Assembly: GCA_037189585.1 (NCBI GenBank)
Contig: JBBCJA010000012.1
Coordinates: forward strand, 186,001 to 250,000
Direction of reading: 5' to 3'
DNA: 64,000 nt
Source: JAEXNA01 sp037189585
GTDB taxonomy: Bacteria; Vulcanimicrobiota; Xenobia; Xenobiales; JADMJV01
Under the pieces are notes generated by a model. That model was not told the origin of the DNA. It did no database searches and saw nothing but the letters and a program-made list of their open reading frames with translations. Below are positions 33,359 to 42,705 of the stretch, piece by piece (the first letter of the stretch is position 1; every line of letters begins with the position of its first letter). Both the position numbers and the translations under genes were made by a program.

Positions 33359-33868
33359 TCAGCCGTCACAGCGCCGATTGTTGTAGGGCAGCTTGGTCAG
33401 CAGCATGGCCAAACCACAGGTGTCTGTCACTCCGGCGAAGACAAGGCCGCAGCCCACTAGACCCGACAAGATCGCGTAGCGAGGATCGACGGTGAGGGCG
33501 AGTAGACTACCCGTTGACACCAGCGTCCCAGCTACGACACGTACCTGGCGTTCCAGAGAAAGGCCGCGCGATTCTCCGCGTTCGACAGGCAAGCCGCACC
33601 GTTCCCACTCCCCGATCCCTCCTTCCAAGACGTGAGCCTGAATTCCACGGCTCTCCAACAGGCATCGTGCCTTCTCGGCGCGGGCCCCCGCGGCGCAAAC
33701 CAGCACGATATTGTCTCGGCCTTTCAACTCTGAGAATTGCTCTAGAAGAGAGCCCAGAGGGACGTTCAGAGAGCCCTTGATGTTCCGCTCCTGAAATTCG
33801 TTAGGAGTCCGCACATCGACCAAGCAGTGCCCTGGCGTGACTTCGGAAGACCTCAAAAATCTCATCAT
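33359..33868 (-). CDS. rhodanese domain plus two-helix membrane domain (YgaP-like)
   Basis: The 169 aa product has an N-terminal rhodanese domain (LVDVRTPNEF, active loop VCAAGAR with the catalytic Cys) and a C-terminal DUF2892-type membrane part (LSGLVGCGLVFAGVTDTCGL). YgaP-like proteins bind sulfane sulfur at the membrane. A conserved DTCG cysteine lies in the second helix. It is the first gene of a pair with the ArsR regulator, suggesting control by sulfide, persulfide or thiophilic metal. Confidence 0.9.
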   Translation of the reverse strand: MMRFLRSSEVTPGHCLVDVRTPNEFQERNIKGSLNVPLGSLLEQFSELKGRDNIVLVCAAGARAEKARCLLESRGIQAHVLEGGIGEWERCGLPVERGESRGLSLERQVRVVAGTLVSTGSLLALTVDPRYAILSGLVGCGLVFAGVTDTCGLAMLLTKLPYNNRRCDG

Positions 33869-33910
33869 TTCATTCTCCTTTAAAGACTCTTTACAGCTCC
33901 ATTCAAATTC

Positions 33911-33940
33911 ACATATGTATAAATGTCAATATATTTATTG
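33911..33940 (-). promoter_or_regulatory. candidate promoter/operator of the rhodanese-arsR unit
   Basis: The stretch is strikingly AT-rich for this genome. On the minus strand CAATAAATATATTG (an inverted repeat) runs into TTGACA (plus 33924-33929) and then ACATTTATACATATGT, a second imperfect dyad. ArsR-family operators are usually dyads of this kind that overlap the promoter. The rhodanese start is about 50 bp downstream. Confidence 0.5.
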
Positions 33941-33954
33941 AAAAACTCTTGGGG

Positions 33955-35448
33955 TCATGGCTTGCGGTAGGAGCGACTTTTGTCGACGATCTGCGCTCGG
34001 CTTTCCGTTCCCAAGCGGGTCACCGCTGAGACGGCATAGCGGCCGGGCTTGAGGTCGAGTCGAGCTTGAGTGGTCACTACGTGCCCTCGGGGTACGAACT
34101 GTTGTAGTTCCCAATTCCAACCGCGTTGAGTGTAGACCGCCCATCCCTTCAGTGGAGCCGAGTCGCGATGTTCCAGGCGAAGCCCGCCGGCCTCAAGGTA
34201 GGCCCGAGGCGGAGCTACCGTCTCTTGGCGATAGCGAAAGACAGGAGGGGCCAAGGCCGGCCGTGGATAGAGTTTGGAGAAGTGTGCGACCACGCCTTGA
34301 CGGTTTTCCAACAACGGAGCGACGCTCCACCAGATCGCTCCTTTGGCTCCCAGGGAAGCTCGACCGCGAGTCAGTCCTAGCTCTTTGCTGTATTCGTCGA
34401 ATGTCCATTCCGGCTTGCCGCCCAATCCGTTGAGGTTGAATCCGGGAAAAGTATAGCGACCATCCACGGCATGATCGGTCCACCAGTTCAAAAGCGGCTC
34501 CAAAGCCTGCTCCGTTTTCGTCGTGGGCCAGTACAGCTGAGGAGCCAGGTAGTCCACATAGCCACGGTCCGACCAGCTTTGAGGATCGGCGTACAGCTTG
34601 TTGTACTGGTCAAAGCCGAGAATCCCCTCGGGGCGGTCCGGCGCGGGGAGACCGAAGGGAGAGATGCCAAAGCGAAGATACGGCTTGACCTGATGCACCG
34701 CCGACGAGACGTCGGCCACCGCCCGATTGACGTTCTGGCGGCGCCACTCTCCCCGGGAAAGCGTTCCGCTCAGAAACCGATAAGATTGCCACTCCGTCTC
34801 ATCGGGAAAGTCTCGCCCGCCTTCGGGATAGGGGTAGAAGTAGTCGTCGAAGTGGATCCCGTCCAAGTCGTAGCGTGTGGCCAAATCCCGGCAGACGGCG
34901 ACCAGTCGTTCCCGCACCTCGGGTGAGGTCGGCTCCATCCAGACAAAACTTCCGTAGGGCTTCACGTTCTGGGGACTCAGGGCTCCCAGGTGGGGCGCCA
35001 CGAAGTGGCTCTGCTCCGCCGGCTTGGCGCTGGCTCGATAAGGGTTGAGCCAGGCGTGAACTTCCAGGCCTCGAGCGTGAGCAAGCGGAAGCAAGGTCGC
35101 CAGGGGGTCGTATCCCGGGTCCTTGCCCTGCTCTCCGGTCAAATAGCGGCTCCACGGCTCCAACTCGGAAGCGTAGAGGGCGTCCCCCTCGGGTCGCACT
35201 TGAAAGAAGATGGTGTTCAATCCACACTCGGCGACCCGCTCCACCAATCTCTCGAGCTCTTCTCTCCCCTCCTCCGGACTCAGTCCCGGGCGGCTCGGGA
35301 AATGCATGTTGGCCACGCTCGCCACCCATACTCCGCGAAGCTCTCGAGGGTGGGAAACCTCCACCGTTTCCGGCCGAATCGGAGGCTGGGCCCAGGCGGA
35401 GTCCAGGAAGAGCAAGAGCGAAAAAAGACTTCGGAAGATCTTAAGCAT
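33955..35448 (-). CDS. secreted family-10-like glycoside hydrolase (GHL10/DUF187, YngK-like)
   Basis: From the ATG at 35448 the ~497 aa protein begins with a signal peptide (LFSLLLFLDSAWAQ). The catalytic barrel shows ELRGVWVASVANMHFPS, NTIFFQVRPEGDALY, EVHAWLNPYRAS and GIHFDDYFYPYP, all typical of GHL10. The acidic catalytic residues are probably in DGIHFDDY. Known relatives act on peptidoglycan or other glycans outside the cytoplasm. An ATG at 35487 is in frame but would put 13 residues before the signal peptide. Confidence 0.9.
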   Translation of the reverse strand: MLKIFRSLFSLLLFLDSAWAQPPIRPETVEVSHPRELRGVWVASVANMHFPSRPGLSPEEGREELERLVERVAECGLNTIFFQVRPEGDALYASELEPWSRYLTGEQGKDPGYDPLATLLPLAHARGLEVHAWLNPYRASAKPAEQSHFVAPHLGALSPQNVKPYGSFVWMEPTSPEVRERLVAVCRDLATRYDLDGIHFDDYFYPYPEGGRDFPDETEWQSYRFLSGTLSRGEWRRQNVNRAVADVSSAVHQVKPYLRFGISPFGLPAPDRPEGILGFDQYNKLYADPQSWSDRGYVDYLAPQLYWPTTKTEQALEPLLNWWTDHAVDGRYTFPGFNLNGLGGKPEWTFDEYSKELGLTRGRASLGAKGAIWWSVAPLLENRQGVVAHFSKLYPRPALAPPVFRYRQETVAPPRAYLEAGGLRLEHRDSAPLKGWAVYTQRGWNWELQQFVPRGHVVTTQARLDLKPGRYAVSAVTRLGTESRAQIVDKSRSYRKP

Positions 35449-35674
35449 GCGGTGGAATTTCGAGTTGATAGTCTCAGGCCTTCTCATCGTTCTAGCGTTC
35501 TATACGCGTCCTAGGCCAGGCGATAGGCAACGCGATGAGCGCGACCACCAAGCCGAGAATGAGGAGCGGCCCTCACGATATGAAGACTGTGCGACCTGCT
35601 CCACCTCGTGCTTTGGGACTTCCAAGGTTGCGTCGGCGACAAGGACCCCTTGATTTGACGTTGAACAAAAAACC

Positions 35675-36148
35675 ATGAGCGATACCGAGGAAGTTGCGCA
35701 GCCGCAAGAGGCCGGTTGTCGGACTTGCTCCCTATCCTGCTTGGGGTCCTGGGGTTTATCTCTCTTGCTGCTCAAGATGCAAGAGTATTTCCAAGGCGAC
35801 CAGACTGCTCTTCAGTTAAGCTTATCGCTTGTTTCCGGTCTTCTTCTGGGGCACCTGACGATGAAGGCCTGGAAAGCGGAATCCCGTCCTTACTTGGGTT
35901 GCATAGGCGCGGGGGTACCCCTGCTTGTTTTCTGCCTTGTGCTGCTCCAGGGATACTTGGAGTATCAAACGATGCTAGAGCGGAACATGCCGGGCTGGGG
36001 GAAAGCCGATATCGCGAGCTATCAATATCCCTCTCTCTCGGATTTCATGCCCACTTTGTGCCTGGGAACAATGGGAATCGGCTGGCTACTGGCCACCCTA
36101 AAGAGTTTTCTCGCTCAAGACAAGACATCCGCGCGGGATTCTTTTTAG
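35675..36148 (+). CDS. hypothetical membrane protein
   Basis: The 157 aa product has a cysteine-rich N terminus (AGCRTCSLSCLG) and about four hydrophobic segments. No family is recognised. It ends one base before the next gene, which suggests one transcript. The ~190 bp upstream contain only the divergent promoter region shared with the glycosidase. Confidence 0.7.
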   Translation: MSDTEEVAQPQEAGCRTCSLSCLGSWGLSLLLLKMQEYFQGDQTALQLSLSLVSGLLLGHLTMKAWKAESRPYLGCIGAGVPLLVFCLVLLQGYLEYQTMLERNMPGWGKADIASYQYPSLSDFMPTLCLGTMGIGWLLATLKSFLAQDKTSARDSF

Positions 36149-36149
36149 A

Positions 36150-37142
36150 ATGCTTCCCATCATTGGTGGAGCCGTCGTCATCCTGGCGAGCTTAGGAGCG
36201 ATAGCCAACGCGGTCAGAAACAAGTCGTCCGAGCCCGCCCAACATCACCCTCTCTTCGCTCCTTACATCTCACCCCATGTCACCGAGCCGAGGCGTCCAT
36301 CGTCGCTCGATGAATTCACCCTGGCCGACGGGGTCGAGTGGTTGAATCAACGTCACGAGAAGCTGCGGTCCGACGACGTCAAACCCTTGCGCATGCCTCC
36401 CTTTTTGGATCCAGGCTTTCAAAAGAAGTACCTTCCTCGCTATGAGATCGATCTGCTTTCGACCTTCGCACGCTCGCGCCATACCTGCCCAAAGGCCCTG
36501 ACTGACCTCATCAGTTTCTATGTCAATGGCCTGAAAATGAAAAGGGAGTTCCGTCCGCTCTTTCCCCTGGTGGACTCGGTGACCAAGAAACATCCCGACG
36601 CTCGGAGACAGATGCTTCACTATTACGGTGGACTCGAAGCTCAATACCTGCAATCCTCGATGTCCGGCCAGGAGCTACGGCAACTGGCCGAAGCCGTCGG
36701 TAAAGCCGACCGGATTCTCGACATCCTCAAAACTCCAAGCGAGCAAAGCCTCTACCTACACGAGCTGTTACTCACCCCACTGGGCATCGCCAATCTTCGG
36801 CAATACTTCCTGGCCGAGGTCGACAAAGTCGTGCCGCGCGACATGAGAAGCCAGATCGTGGCTCAGGGAGTTCTGTGTCCGCTTCTCCTCGAGCTCTATC
36901 GTGACGGCGAAAACGCCAATCTCGGGTACCGGGAAGTCAGTCCCTCCGATCGAGCACTCCGCGGAGTTCCCCTGTCGGCTCCGAGTCAACGTCTCCGACC
37001 TTACCTCGAGACGCTAGAGCAGGCCGTGACCTCGGAGGGTATATCCTTGGAATCGCTGTGGCTACAGCAATGCCAACGATGTAAGCTCTACTTTCTAGAG
37101 CTCAAGACCGAGTCTGTTTGCTGGGGATGTTGGGGCAACTAA
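36150..37142 (+). CDS. membrane-anchored hypothetical protein with C-terminal zinc-ribbon-like motif
   Basis: The 330 aa product has one N-terminal membrane helix (residues 3-20), a long helical domain and a C-terminal CQRCK/CWGC pair spaced like a zinc ribbon. The family is not recognised. It directly follows the 157 aa membrane protein gene and converges on the stalk-domain gene with 2 bp between stops. Confidence 0.72.
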   Translation: MLPIIGGAVVILASLGAIANAVRNKSSEPAQHHPLFAPYISPHVTEPRRPSSLDEFTLADGVEWLNQRHEKLRSDDVKPLRMPPFLDPGFQKKYLPRYEIDLLSTFARSRHTCPKALTDLISFYVNGLKMKREFRPLFPLVDSVTKKHPDARRQMLHYYGGLEAQYLQSSMSGQELRQLAEAVGKADRILDILKTPSEQSLYLHELLLTPLGIANLRQYFLAEVDKVVPRDMRSQIVAQGVLCPLLLELYRDGENANLGYREVSPSDRALRGVPLSAPSQRLRPYLETLEQAVTSEGISLESLWLQQCQRCKLYFLELKTESVCWGCWGN

Positions 37143-37144
37143 CG

Positions 37145-38092
37145 TTAGTAACGTCGGCGGGGTGAGGGACGCGAAGAGCCCGAAGGGCGATAAGTCGGTG
37201 ACGCTTGGGATGGAAGATTGGAGCCCAACTTAAAAGTTTCGAAGATCGAACGAAGCTCCATCGAAGAACGAGGAAAATTCCCGGATTCGTCCCCCAGGAC
37301 AAGCATAAAGATTCGGCCCTTGGGCGGATCCATATGGATGTTCAGCTCCATGGTGTTTTCTTCACCCTTCTCCTTGATCTTGAGGGTACTCCGGGTGAAC
37401 TTCGCCCCGTCGATGATCACTTTGGTGGGTCCTGAGAGAATGGTTCCCTTAGCTGCCAACGACTGGGAGATCAGCTTTTCGAACTTGGCCTCCTGTTCCG
37501 GTGGAATAGGTCCGGGCGCGGTCATAGTGAGCATCATGATACCTCCGGTCTTTCCGGAACTCGGCTTCGGAGCCATAACGAATTCCGGGCGAACGGACCC
37601 GCCACCACCAAGTTGGCCGAGGCCGCTCGAACCGGAGACAAGCTCATAGTCCATGGGGACTTTGATCGAATATCCGAGGCTGGGATTGGAGTGAAGGGTT
37701 CCCGGAATCCTTTGGGCGTATCCGTCCCCATAATCCCACTTTCCGTCGGTATTGGACGTATTCCCATAAACATCGATATGGCCAAAGTCGCGATTCTTAC
37801 GCACGGTCAGTCCGGCCGCTTCCGCGAGCTGATCGAGGGAGATGAGGTTCTTACCGTTCGGGCTCACCGTGACAGGGAGGCTCCTCTCTTGGAGAACCAC
37901 CTGCCCATCCGTTACCGCTAGGTTCAGATTGAGCGCTTTGGCCATCGCCTCGACTTCGACGAAAAGACTGCTTCCGACTTTGCTGATCTCGCCTTTGAAC
38001 GGACGATTGCTGACGTAGAGGTCCTGGGCTGTGACATCTAGAGCAAGAAGCAATACGACCAATACTGCTCTCAGGTAGAAGCGAAGCGTCAT
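37145..38092 (-). CDS. secreted protein with copper-amine-oxidase-N-like stalk domain
   Basis: From the ATG at 38092 the ~315 aa protein has a signal peptide (LVVLLLALDVTAQ). A stalk-type domain follows (residues ~25-95: LFVEVEAMAKALNLNLAVTDGQVVL and LISLDQLAEAAGL) as in Cu_amine_oxidN1 proteins. A C-terminal ~180 residue domain resembles PsbP/DcrB-like folds in its strand pattern (LGYSIKVPMDYELV, SIFETFKLGS). It is probably a cell-surface or periplasmic protein without a known substrate. Confidence 0.75.
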   Translation of the reverse strand: MTLRFYLRAVLVVLLLALDVTAQDLYVSNRPFKGEISKVGSSLFVEVEAMAKALNLNLAVTDGQVVLQERSLPVTVSPNGKNLISLDQLAEAAGLTVRKNRDFGHIDVYGNTSNTDGKWDYGDGYAQRIPGTLHSNPSLGYSIKVPMDYELVSGSSGLGQLGGGGSVRPEFVMAPKPSSGKTGGIMMLTMTAPGPIPPEQEAKFEKLISQSLAAKGTILSGPTKVIIDGAKFTRSTLKIKEKGEENTMELNIHMDPPKGRIFMLVLGDESGNFPRSSMELRSIFETFKLGSNLPSQASPTYRPSGSSRPSPRRRY

Positions 38093-38202
38093 GGTTTCCC
38101 CCAATGCGAAGATGTTAAAGAAATTGCGGCACCGGTTCAAACTTCCCTCTATGAACGGAACGCGAGAGGAGGCGCCCCGCGCGACCTACCGAAAGGCGCG
38201 CC

Positions 38203-39657
38203 ATGCCGACCGACCCGCAGCTTGAGCATCTTCGTTCCCTGGTGGGAGCCCAGGGTGTCCTGACCGACCTCGCGGAACGGCTCTCTTACAGCTACGACGC
38301 GACTGCCATGATGAAGTCCACTCCAGGCGCGGTGGTCATTCCCAGCACCGCGGAGCAGGTGGCGGAAGTGATCTCCTTTGCCAACGCCGAGGGTTTCCCG
38401 ATCGTCACGCGCGGGTCGGGGACCGGTCTATCCGGTGGTTCCGTGCCTTTGGAGAACGCCGTCGTCCTCTCCACCCTGAAGCTGAACCGAATCCTTGAGA
38501 TCGATGAGGAGAACCTGACCGCGACGGTGGAGCCGGGCGTGATCACGGCCAACCTTCATCAAGCCGTGGAAGCGCTGGGGCTCTTTTACCCACCCGACCC
38601 GGGCAGTATGAAGGTCTGCACACTGGGCGGCAACGTGGCCGAGAACGCGGGCGGGCTGCGCGGACTCAAGTACGGTGTGACCCGCGACTACGTGATGGGT
38701 CTAGAAGTCGTTCTGCCCAACGGCGAGACCATGTGGACCGGCGGGAAATGCCCCAAAGACGTGGCCGGCTACGACCTGCGCCAGATCTTGGTTGGAAGCG
38801 AGGGCACCCTGGGAGTCTTTACCAAAATTCTGGTCAAGCTAGTGCCCAAACCTCAGTCTAAGAAGACTCTATTAGCCGTCTTTCCCAGCATGGAGACAGC
38901 GGCCGCGACGGTGGCCGCCGTGATCGCGGCCAAGATCATCCCCGCGACTTTAGAATTTTTGGATCAGACCACGCTCCGTTGTGTGGAGGAGTTCGCCGGG
39001 ATTGGCCTACCCATCGACGCCGGAGCCATCTTGCTGATGGAAAGCGACGGGCATCCCGCGGCAGCTCTTGAGCAGGCCGAGACGATGCTTCGCCTGGCCA
39101 AGGCCAACGGCGCCACCCAGGTTCAGATGGCGGCTGACGAAGAGGAAGCTTTGCGTCTCGCCTCGGCCCGGCGCATGGCTTTCCCGGCCCTGGCCCGAAT
39201 GCGCCCGACCACGGTTTTAGAAGACGTCAGCGTGCCGCGCAGCCGCTTGGTGGAGATGGTCTCGAGAGTGCGCGAGATCGCTCGAAAAGAGAACCTGATG
39301 ATCGGCACCTTTGGTCATGCGGGCGACGGCAATCTCCACCCCACCATTTTGATGGATGAGCGCGACCCCGATGAGGTCGCGCGCATGCATCGCGGCTTTG
39401 ACGCCATCGTGGAGGCGGCTCTAGGCCTGGGCGGAACCTTGACCGGAGAGCACGGCGTGGGGCTTCTCAAGCGGGATTTTCTGGAGCGCTACTTTCCCAA
39501 GGCGGCGGTGGAGATGATGCGCAATTTCCGCCGCTCCATGGATCCCAACGGCATCATGAACCCGGGTAAGATGTTCCGCCCCGCCCCGCGTCGCGAGGGA
39601 GAGCTGCCTCGCTCGCGGGAGCACGGCCAGAAGGTTCTCGAGGGACTCAAGCCGTGA
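38203..39657 (+). CDS. glcD: FAD-binding subunit of glycolate/D-lactate oxidase
   Basis: The 484 aa flavoprotein shows the FAD-binding segments TRGSGTGLSGGSVPLENAV, PPDPGSMKVCTLGGNVAENAGG and LVGSEGTLGVFTKI, the C-terminal domain FGHAGDGNLHPTI and GEHGVGLLKRDF. It oxidises glycolate or D-lactate and passes electrons to the Fe-S subunit encoded next (GTGA overlap). GlcE is absent here, so it may be the two-subunit D-lactate-type enzyme; the substrate cannot be decided from sequence. Confidence 0.93.
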   Translation: MPTDPQLEHLRSLVGAQGVLTDLAERLSYSYDATAMMKSTPGAVVIPSTAEQVAEVISFANAEGFPIVTRGSGTGLSGGSVPLENAVVLSTLKLNRILEIDEENLTATVEPGVITANLHQAVEALGLFYPPDPGSMKVCTLGGNVAENAGGLRGLKYGVTRDYVMGLEVVLPNGETMWTGGKCPKDVAGYDLRQILVGSEGTLGVFTKILVKLVPKPQSKKTLLAVFPSMETAAATVAAVIAAKIIPATLEFLDQTTLRCVEEFAGIGLPIDAGAILLMESDGHPAAALEQAETMLRLAKANGATQVQMAADEEEALRLASARRMAFPALARMRPTTVLEDVSVPRSRLVEMVSRVREIARKENLMIGTFGHAGDGNLHPTILMDERDPDEVARMHRGFDAIVEAALGLGGTLTGEHGVGLLKRDFLERYFPKAAVEMMRNFRRSMDPNGIMNPGKMFRPAPRREGELPRSREHGQKVLEGLKP

Positions 39658-40967
39658 GCGGGTTCGAGGAGAAAGACACCCCCGAGGAGAGCCAGCTTCT
39701 CAACTGCATGCGCTGCGGCATGTGCCTGCCCACCTGCCCCACCTTCCAACTGACGGGGCGCGAGCGCAGCTCTCCCCGCGGACGGATCGCCTTGATGCGG
39801 GCCGTTCACGAGGGGGCCTTAGATCTCGAGGATGAAACCTTCGCTCAGGAGATGAGCGACTGCCTCGGCTGCATGGCTTGCGTTTCCGCATGCCCCGCGG
39901 GGGTTCAATACGGAGATCTGCTGGAAGCCGCCCGCGATCAACTGCAACGAAAGCGGGTAGCTCGCCTCCCCTGGTGGAGAAACCTGCTGGAGAGACTCGC
40001 TTTCCTACCCTTCGAGCGGCTGGATCTGCTGCGCTGGTCGACCCGCGGTCTCTACTTCTATCAAAAGATTGGGCTGGCGGGCTTTCTCGAGCGGAGAGGA
40101 TGGCTTCGGGCCCTTCCTTTCCATCTCGGAGAACTGCACGGGCTTTTACCCAAGCTTCCTCGCCGCTTTAGCCGGGAAACCGTTCCGCCCATCACCGAAC
40201 CTGTGGGAAAGCAACGGCTTACGGTGGGACTTCCTCTCGGCTGCGTGATGGACGTGATGCTGGCCAAAGAGAACGAGGCGACAGCGCGCGTGCTTTCCCG
40301 CAACGGCTGCCAGGTCCACGCGCCTCGGAAGGCGGGCTGCTGCGGCGCCCTGCACGCCCACGCCGGACGGCTGGAAGCGGCGCGAGTGCTGGCCCGCCAG
40401 ATGGTCGACAGTTTCGAGGACCTGGAGTACGATGCCATCGCCGTCAACTCCGCCGGCTGCGGTAACTGCATGAAGGGATACGGCCACCTGCTGCACGACG
40501 ACCCCGAGTACGCCGAGAAGGCCTCGCTCTTCGCCTCCAAGGTCAAAGACGTCAGCGAGCTGCTGGTCCGTCTGGAGTTCGAGAAACCGAGCTGCCCGCT
40601 GAGTCAAAGCGTCACCTATCACGACGCCTGCCACCTGGCCCACGGACAAGGCGTGCGCGTCCCGCCCCGCCAGATCTGCCGCGTGGTGGGGTCAAGCTAT
40701 AGAGAACTGCCGATGTCCGACCGCTGCTGCGGAAGCGCCGGGACCTACAACGTCACCCACTTCGAGACCTCGATGGAGCTTCTGGAACAAAAGATCGACG
40801 AGCTCGAATCCACCGGCGCCGACCTGGTCGGAGTCGCCAACCCCGGCTGCCTCCTTCAGATCCAGTACGGACTACGCAAGCGCGACTCTCGAATCCGCGC
40901 CGAACACCCGGTAGTCTTTCTGGATGAGGCGTATCAAGCCTCCGAAGCCACGCGTCATTCCGAGTAG
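39654..40967 (+). CDS. glcF: iron-sulfur subunit of glycolate/D-lactate oxidase
   Basis: The 437 aa product has two 4Fe-4S motifs, CMRCGMCLPTCP and CLGCMACVSACP, and two CCG domains (KAGCCGALHAHAG, DRCCGSAGTYNV) that hold a further Fe-S cluster in heterodisulfide-reductase-like proteins. The GTG start overlaps the glcD stop by 4 nt. It probably links the flavin subunit to the quinone pool at the membrane. Confidence 0.93.
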   Translation: MSGFEEKDTPEESQLLNCMRCGMCLPTCPTFQLTGRERSSPRGRIALMRAVHEGALDLEDETFAQEMSDCLGCMACVSACPAGVQYGDLLEAARDQLQRKRVARLPWWRNLLERLAFLPFERLDLLRWSTRGLYFYQKIGLAGFLERRGWLRALPFHLGELHGLLPKLPRRFSRETVPPITEPVGKQRLTVGLPLGCVMDVMLAKENEATARVLSRNGCQVHAPRKAGCCGALHAHAGRLEAARVLARQMVDSFEDLEYDAIAVNSAGCGNCMKGYGHLLHDDPEYAEKASLFASKVKDVSELLVRLEFEKPSCPLSQSVTYHDACHLAHGQGVRVPPRQICRVVGSSYRELPMSDRCCGSAGTYNVTHFETSMELLEQKIDELESTGADLVGVANPGCLLQIQYGLRKRDSRIRAEHPVVFLDEAYQASEATRHSE

Positions 40968-40980
40968 TCCGCACGAGGAC

Positions 40981-41045
40981 CCGGGTCACAGACTCTGACT
41001 CGGTGAACTCACCAAGCCGGACTGAGTGAGTCACGAGTGACCCGG
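40981..41045. repeat. long hyphenated inverted repeat after glcF, with nearby short direct repeats
   Basis: CCGGGTCAC near 40981 is the exact reverse complement of GTGACCCGG near 41037-41045, and the loop contains further GTGA/TCAC pairs. Beyond it, CGCGAAAGAAGC-like sequence ending in CGAGT occurs twice (around 41055 and 41130). The 270 bp between glcF and the amidase holds no gene; this may be a terminator or an intergenic repeat. Confidence 0.5.
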
Positions 41046-41240
41046 TACGGGACGTGCGAAAGAAGCTGGAAACCCGAGTTCACTCAGCCCGGCCGGAGGA
41101 TATCCGGCCGCCTGACCCGCGCGGACACGCGAAAGAAGCGAAGACAACTCGAGTGTTGTTCAAAAATTTCACGAAACGGAAACGATCTTATGACGAGGAT
41201 TTCTTAGAGTGGTATCCCATAAGGAGTTTCTTCAAAAGAC

Positions 41241-41951
41241 ATGTTCGTTTCTTCAGCAACATCCGCCATGACCCCTAATCTCAGGCCCCTGGTAGGTCGT
41301 AAGATTATGATCGATCCCGGTCATGGAGGTAGGGATCCCGGCGCTATCGGCCTCATGGGCACCCGCGAGAAGGACGTCGTGTTGGAAACCTCTCTGGAGA
41401 TGGCCCGGCAACTGCGCGAGTGGGGAGCGGAAGTTCGCCTGACGCGCGAGACCGACCGCCAAGTCGCTGGCCCGAACGCCCCTAAAAGAGAAGATCTTCA
41501 AGCCCGCGTGGATCTGGCCAACGAGTGGCCCGCGGATATATTTATCAGCATTCACGCCAACGCCAACGAAAACCGGGCGGTCAAGGGCACCGAGTCCTAC
41601 GTGGCGCGAAACTCCTCGCAAAACTCGATCCGTCTGGCCACTTTGACCCATAAACGCATGGTGGACGATGTCGGCCTACCCGACCGTCGTGTTCTTCGCT
41701 CCGACTTCTTCGTCATTAAAAACACCAGCATGCCGGCGACCTTGATGGAATTGGCCTACATCTCCAACGCCGAGGAAGAAGCCAAGCTAGCCGATTCGGA
41801 ATTCCTCAAAAAGTGCGCCACCGCCATGGCTGAAGGCGTCAAGGACTACTTCACTTTACCCGCCACCGGAGACCTGGCCGAGCCGGGAGAGCCGGAGTTC
41901 CAACCCGAACCGGGCGAGCTTGATCCGCCCCAGATGCTACTCGCCTGTTAA
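41241..41951 (+). CDS. N-acetylmuramoyl-L-alanine amidase (Amidase_3)
   Basis: The 236 aa zinc amidase has the family motifs IDPGHGGRDPGA (His ligand), a Glu in the DVVLETSLEMA region, FISIHANAN (His ligand) and LMELAYISN with the catalytic Glu. It cleaves the bond between muramic acid and the stem peptide. No signal peptide or extra domain is visible: the frame begins only 10 residues before MTPNLRPLVG. The C terminus is Pro/Glu-rich. Export would need another route, or the start is misplaced. Confidence 0.92.
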   Translation: MFVSSATSAMTPNLRPLVGRKIMIDPGHGGRDPGAIGLMGTREKDVVLETSLEMARQLREWGAEVRLTRETDRQVAGPNAPKREDLQARVDLANEWPADIFISIHANANENRAVKGTESYVARNSSQNSIRLATLTHKRMVDDVGLPDRRVLRSDFFVIKNTSMPATLMELAYISNAEEEAKLADSEFLKKCATAMAEGVKDYFTLPATGDLAEPGEPEFQPEPGELDPPQMLLAC

Positions 41952-42696
41952 GTCGTCTCGACACCCTCTCCATTTTTGGATTCGTCTTCGTTCAGCTCGG
42001 TCTCAACCTCGACGCCATCTTTGAATTCGCTCCGCTCAGCTTCGACCTCGCCCTCCTCTGACTCGACTTCATCGAGGAAATCGGAAAACGGCCGGCTGGT
42101 CTCCAGGCTAAAGCGTGGAACTTCCGCTTTCATCTGGTCGCTCAACTGATACTGCTCGAGAACCAAAGAAACTCGCGGTGGGCTGCCGGGCTCGCTAGAC
42201 AGCGGCGTGACCTCGTGCAAGAGCCAGCCGGGGAACTCCAAGAGTAAGTTTTCCACCGGCTTTTTCTCGAGCTTGCCAATCGCTCGATGAAAAACGATGT
42301 TTCCGCCCTTCTTTTCCGCTGGGAGACTCAGGTAGAGCACAGAAACACAAAAAGGAAACGGCGGGTCCCCACGTAGGAGACTAACGTTTTGTCCGCATGG
42401 GCCGCCACACCGTTACCTCCCGCATGGAGCACCAGAGGGTTGAGAAAGAAGACGTTGGCAGCCTGTTTCACCGCGACCTCGAGGAAAGGCCCGAGCTCGG
42501 GGAGCAAGGCCAGCGCGCGCTCGGTCTCCTCGCGGTGAAACAGGAGAGTAAAGCCCGACGTGCCGGTGAACCCCTCGTTGAGATCAGTTTCCGCTAAATA
42601 AGGCGAGGTCAAAACCGCCTGGCGAAGCGCCAACAGTTCCTCACTACGGAGCGCCTGCTCAACCGTTCGGTGAGGCCAAAGCCAGCGTCGCAGCAA
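41948..42696 (-). pseudogene. 2OG-Fe(II) oxygenase-like gene split by a single-base frameshift
   Basis: Frame one (42696 to 42328) gives GFTLLFHREETE, LHAGGNGVAAHADKTLVSYVG with an HxD iron motif, then nonsense. Frame two (ending 41948) supplies CVSVLYLSLPAEKKGG and LLLEFPGWLLHEVTPL, with the distal His, and an acidic tail. Adding one G to the four-G run (plus-strand CCCC at 42367-42370) joins them as SYVGDPPFPFCVSVLYLSL. The restored protein would be ~250 aa. The cause is either a homopolymer sequence error or recent decay. The likely role is hydroxylation of a protein or small molecule. Confidence 0.75.
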
Positions 42697-42705
42697 AGCC
42701 GTCCT

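Noticed and set aside
35500..35775. A 91-codon minus-strand frame upstream of the glycosidase
   Set aside because: It overlaps the start of the 157 aa membrane protein gene and has no family resemblance.
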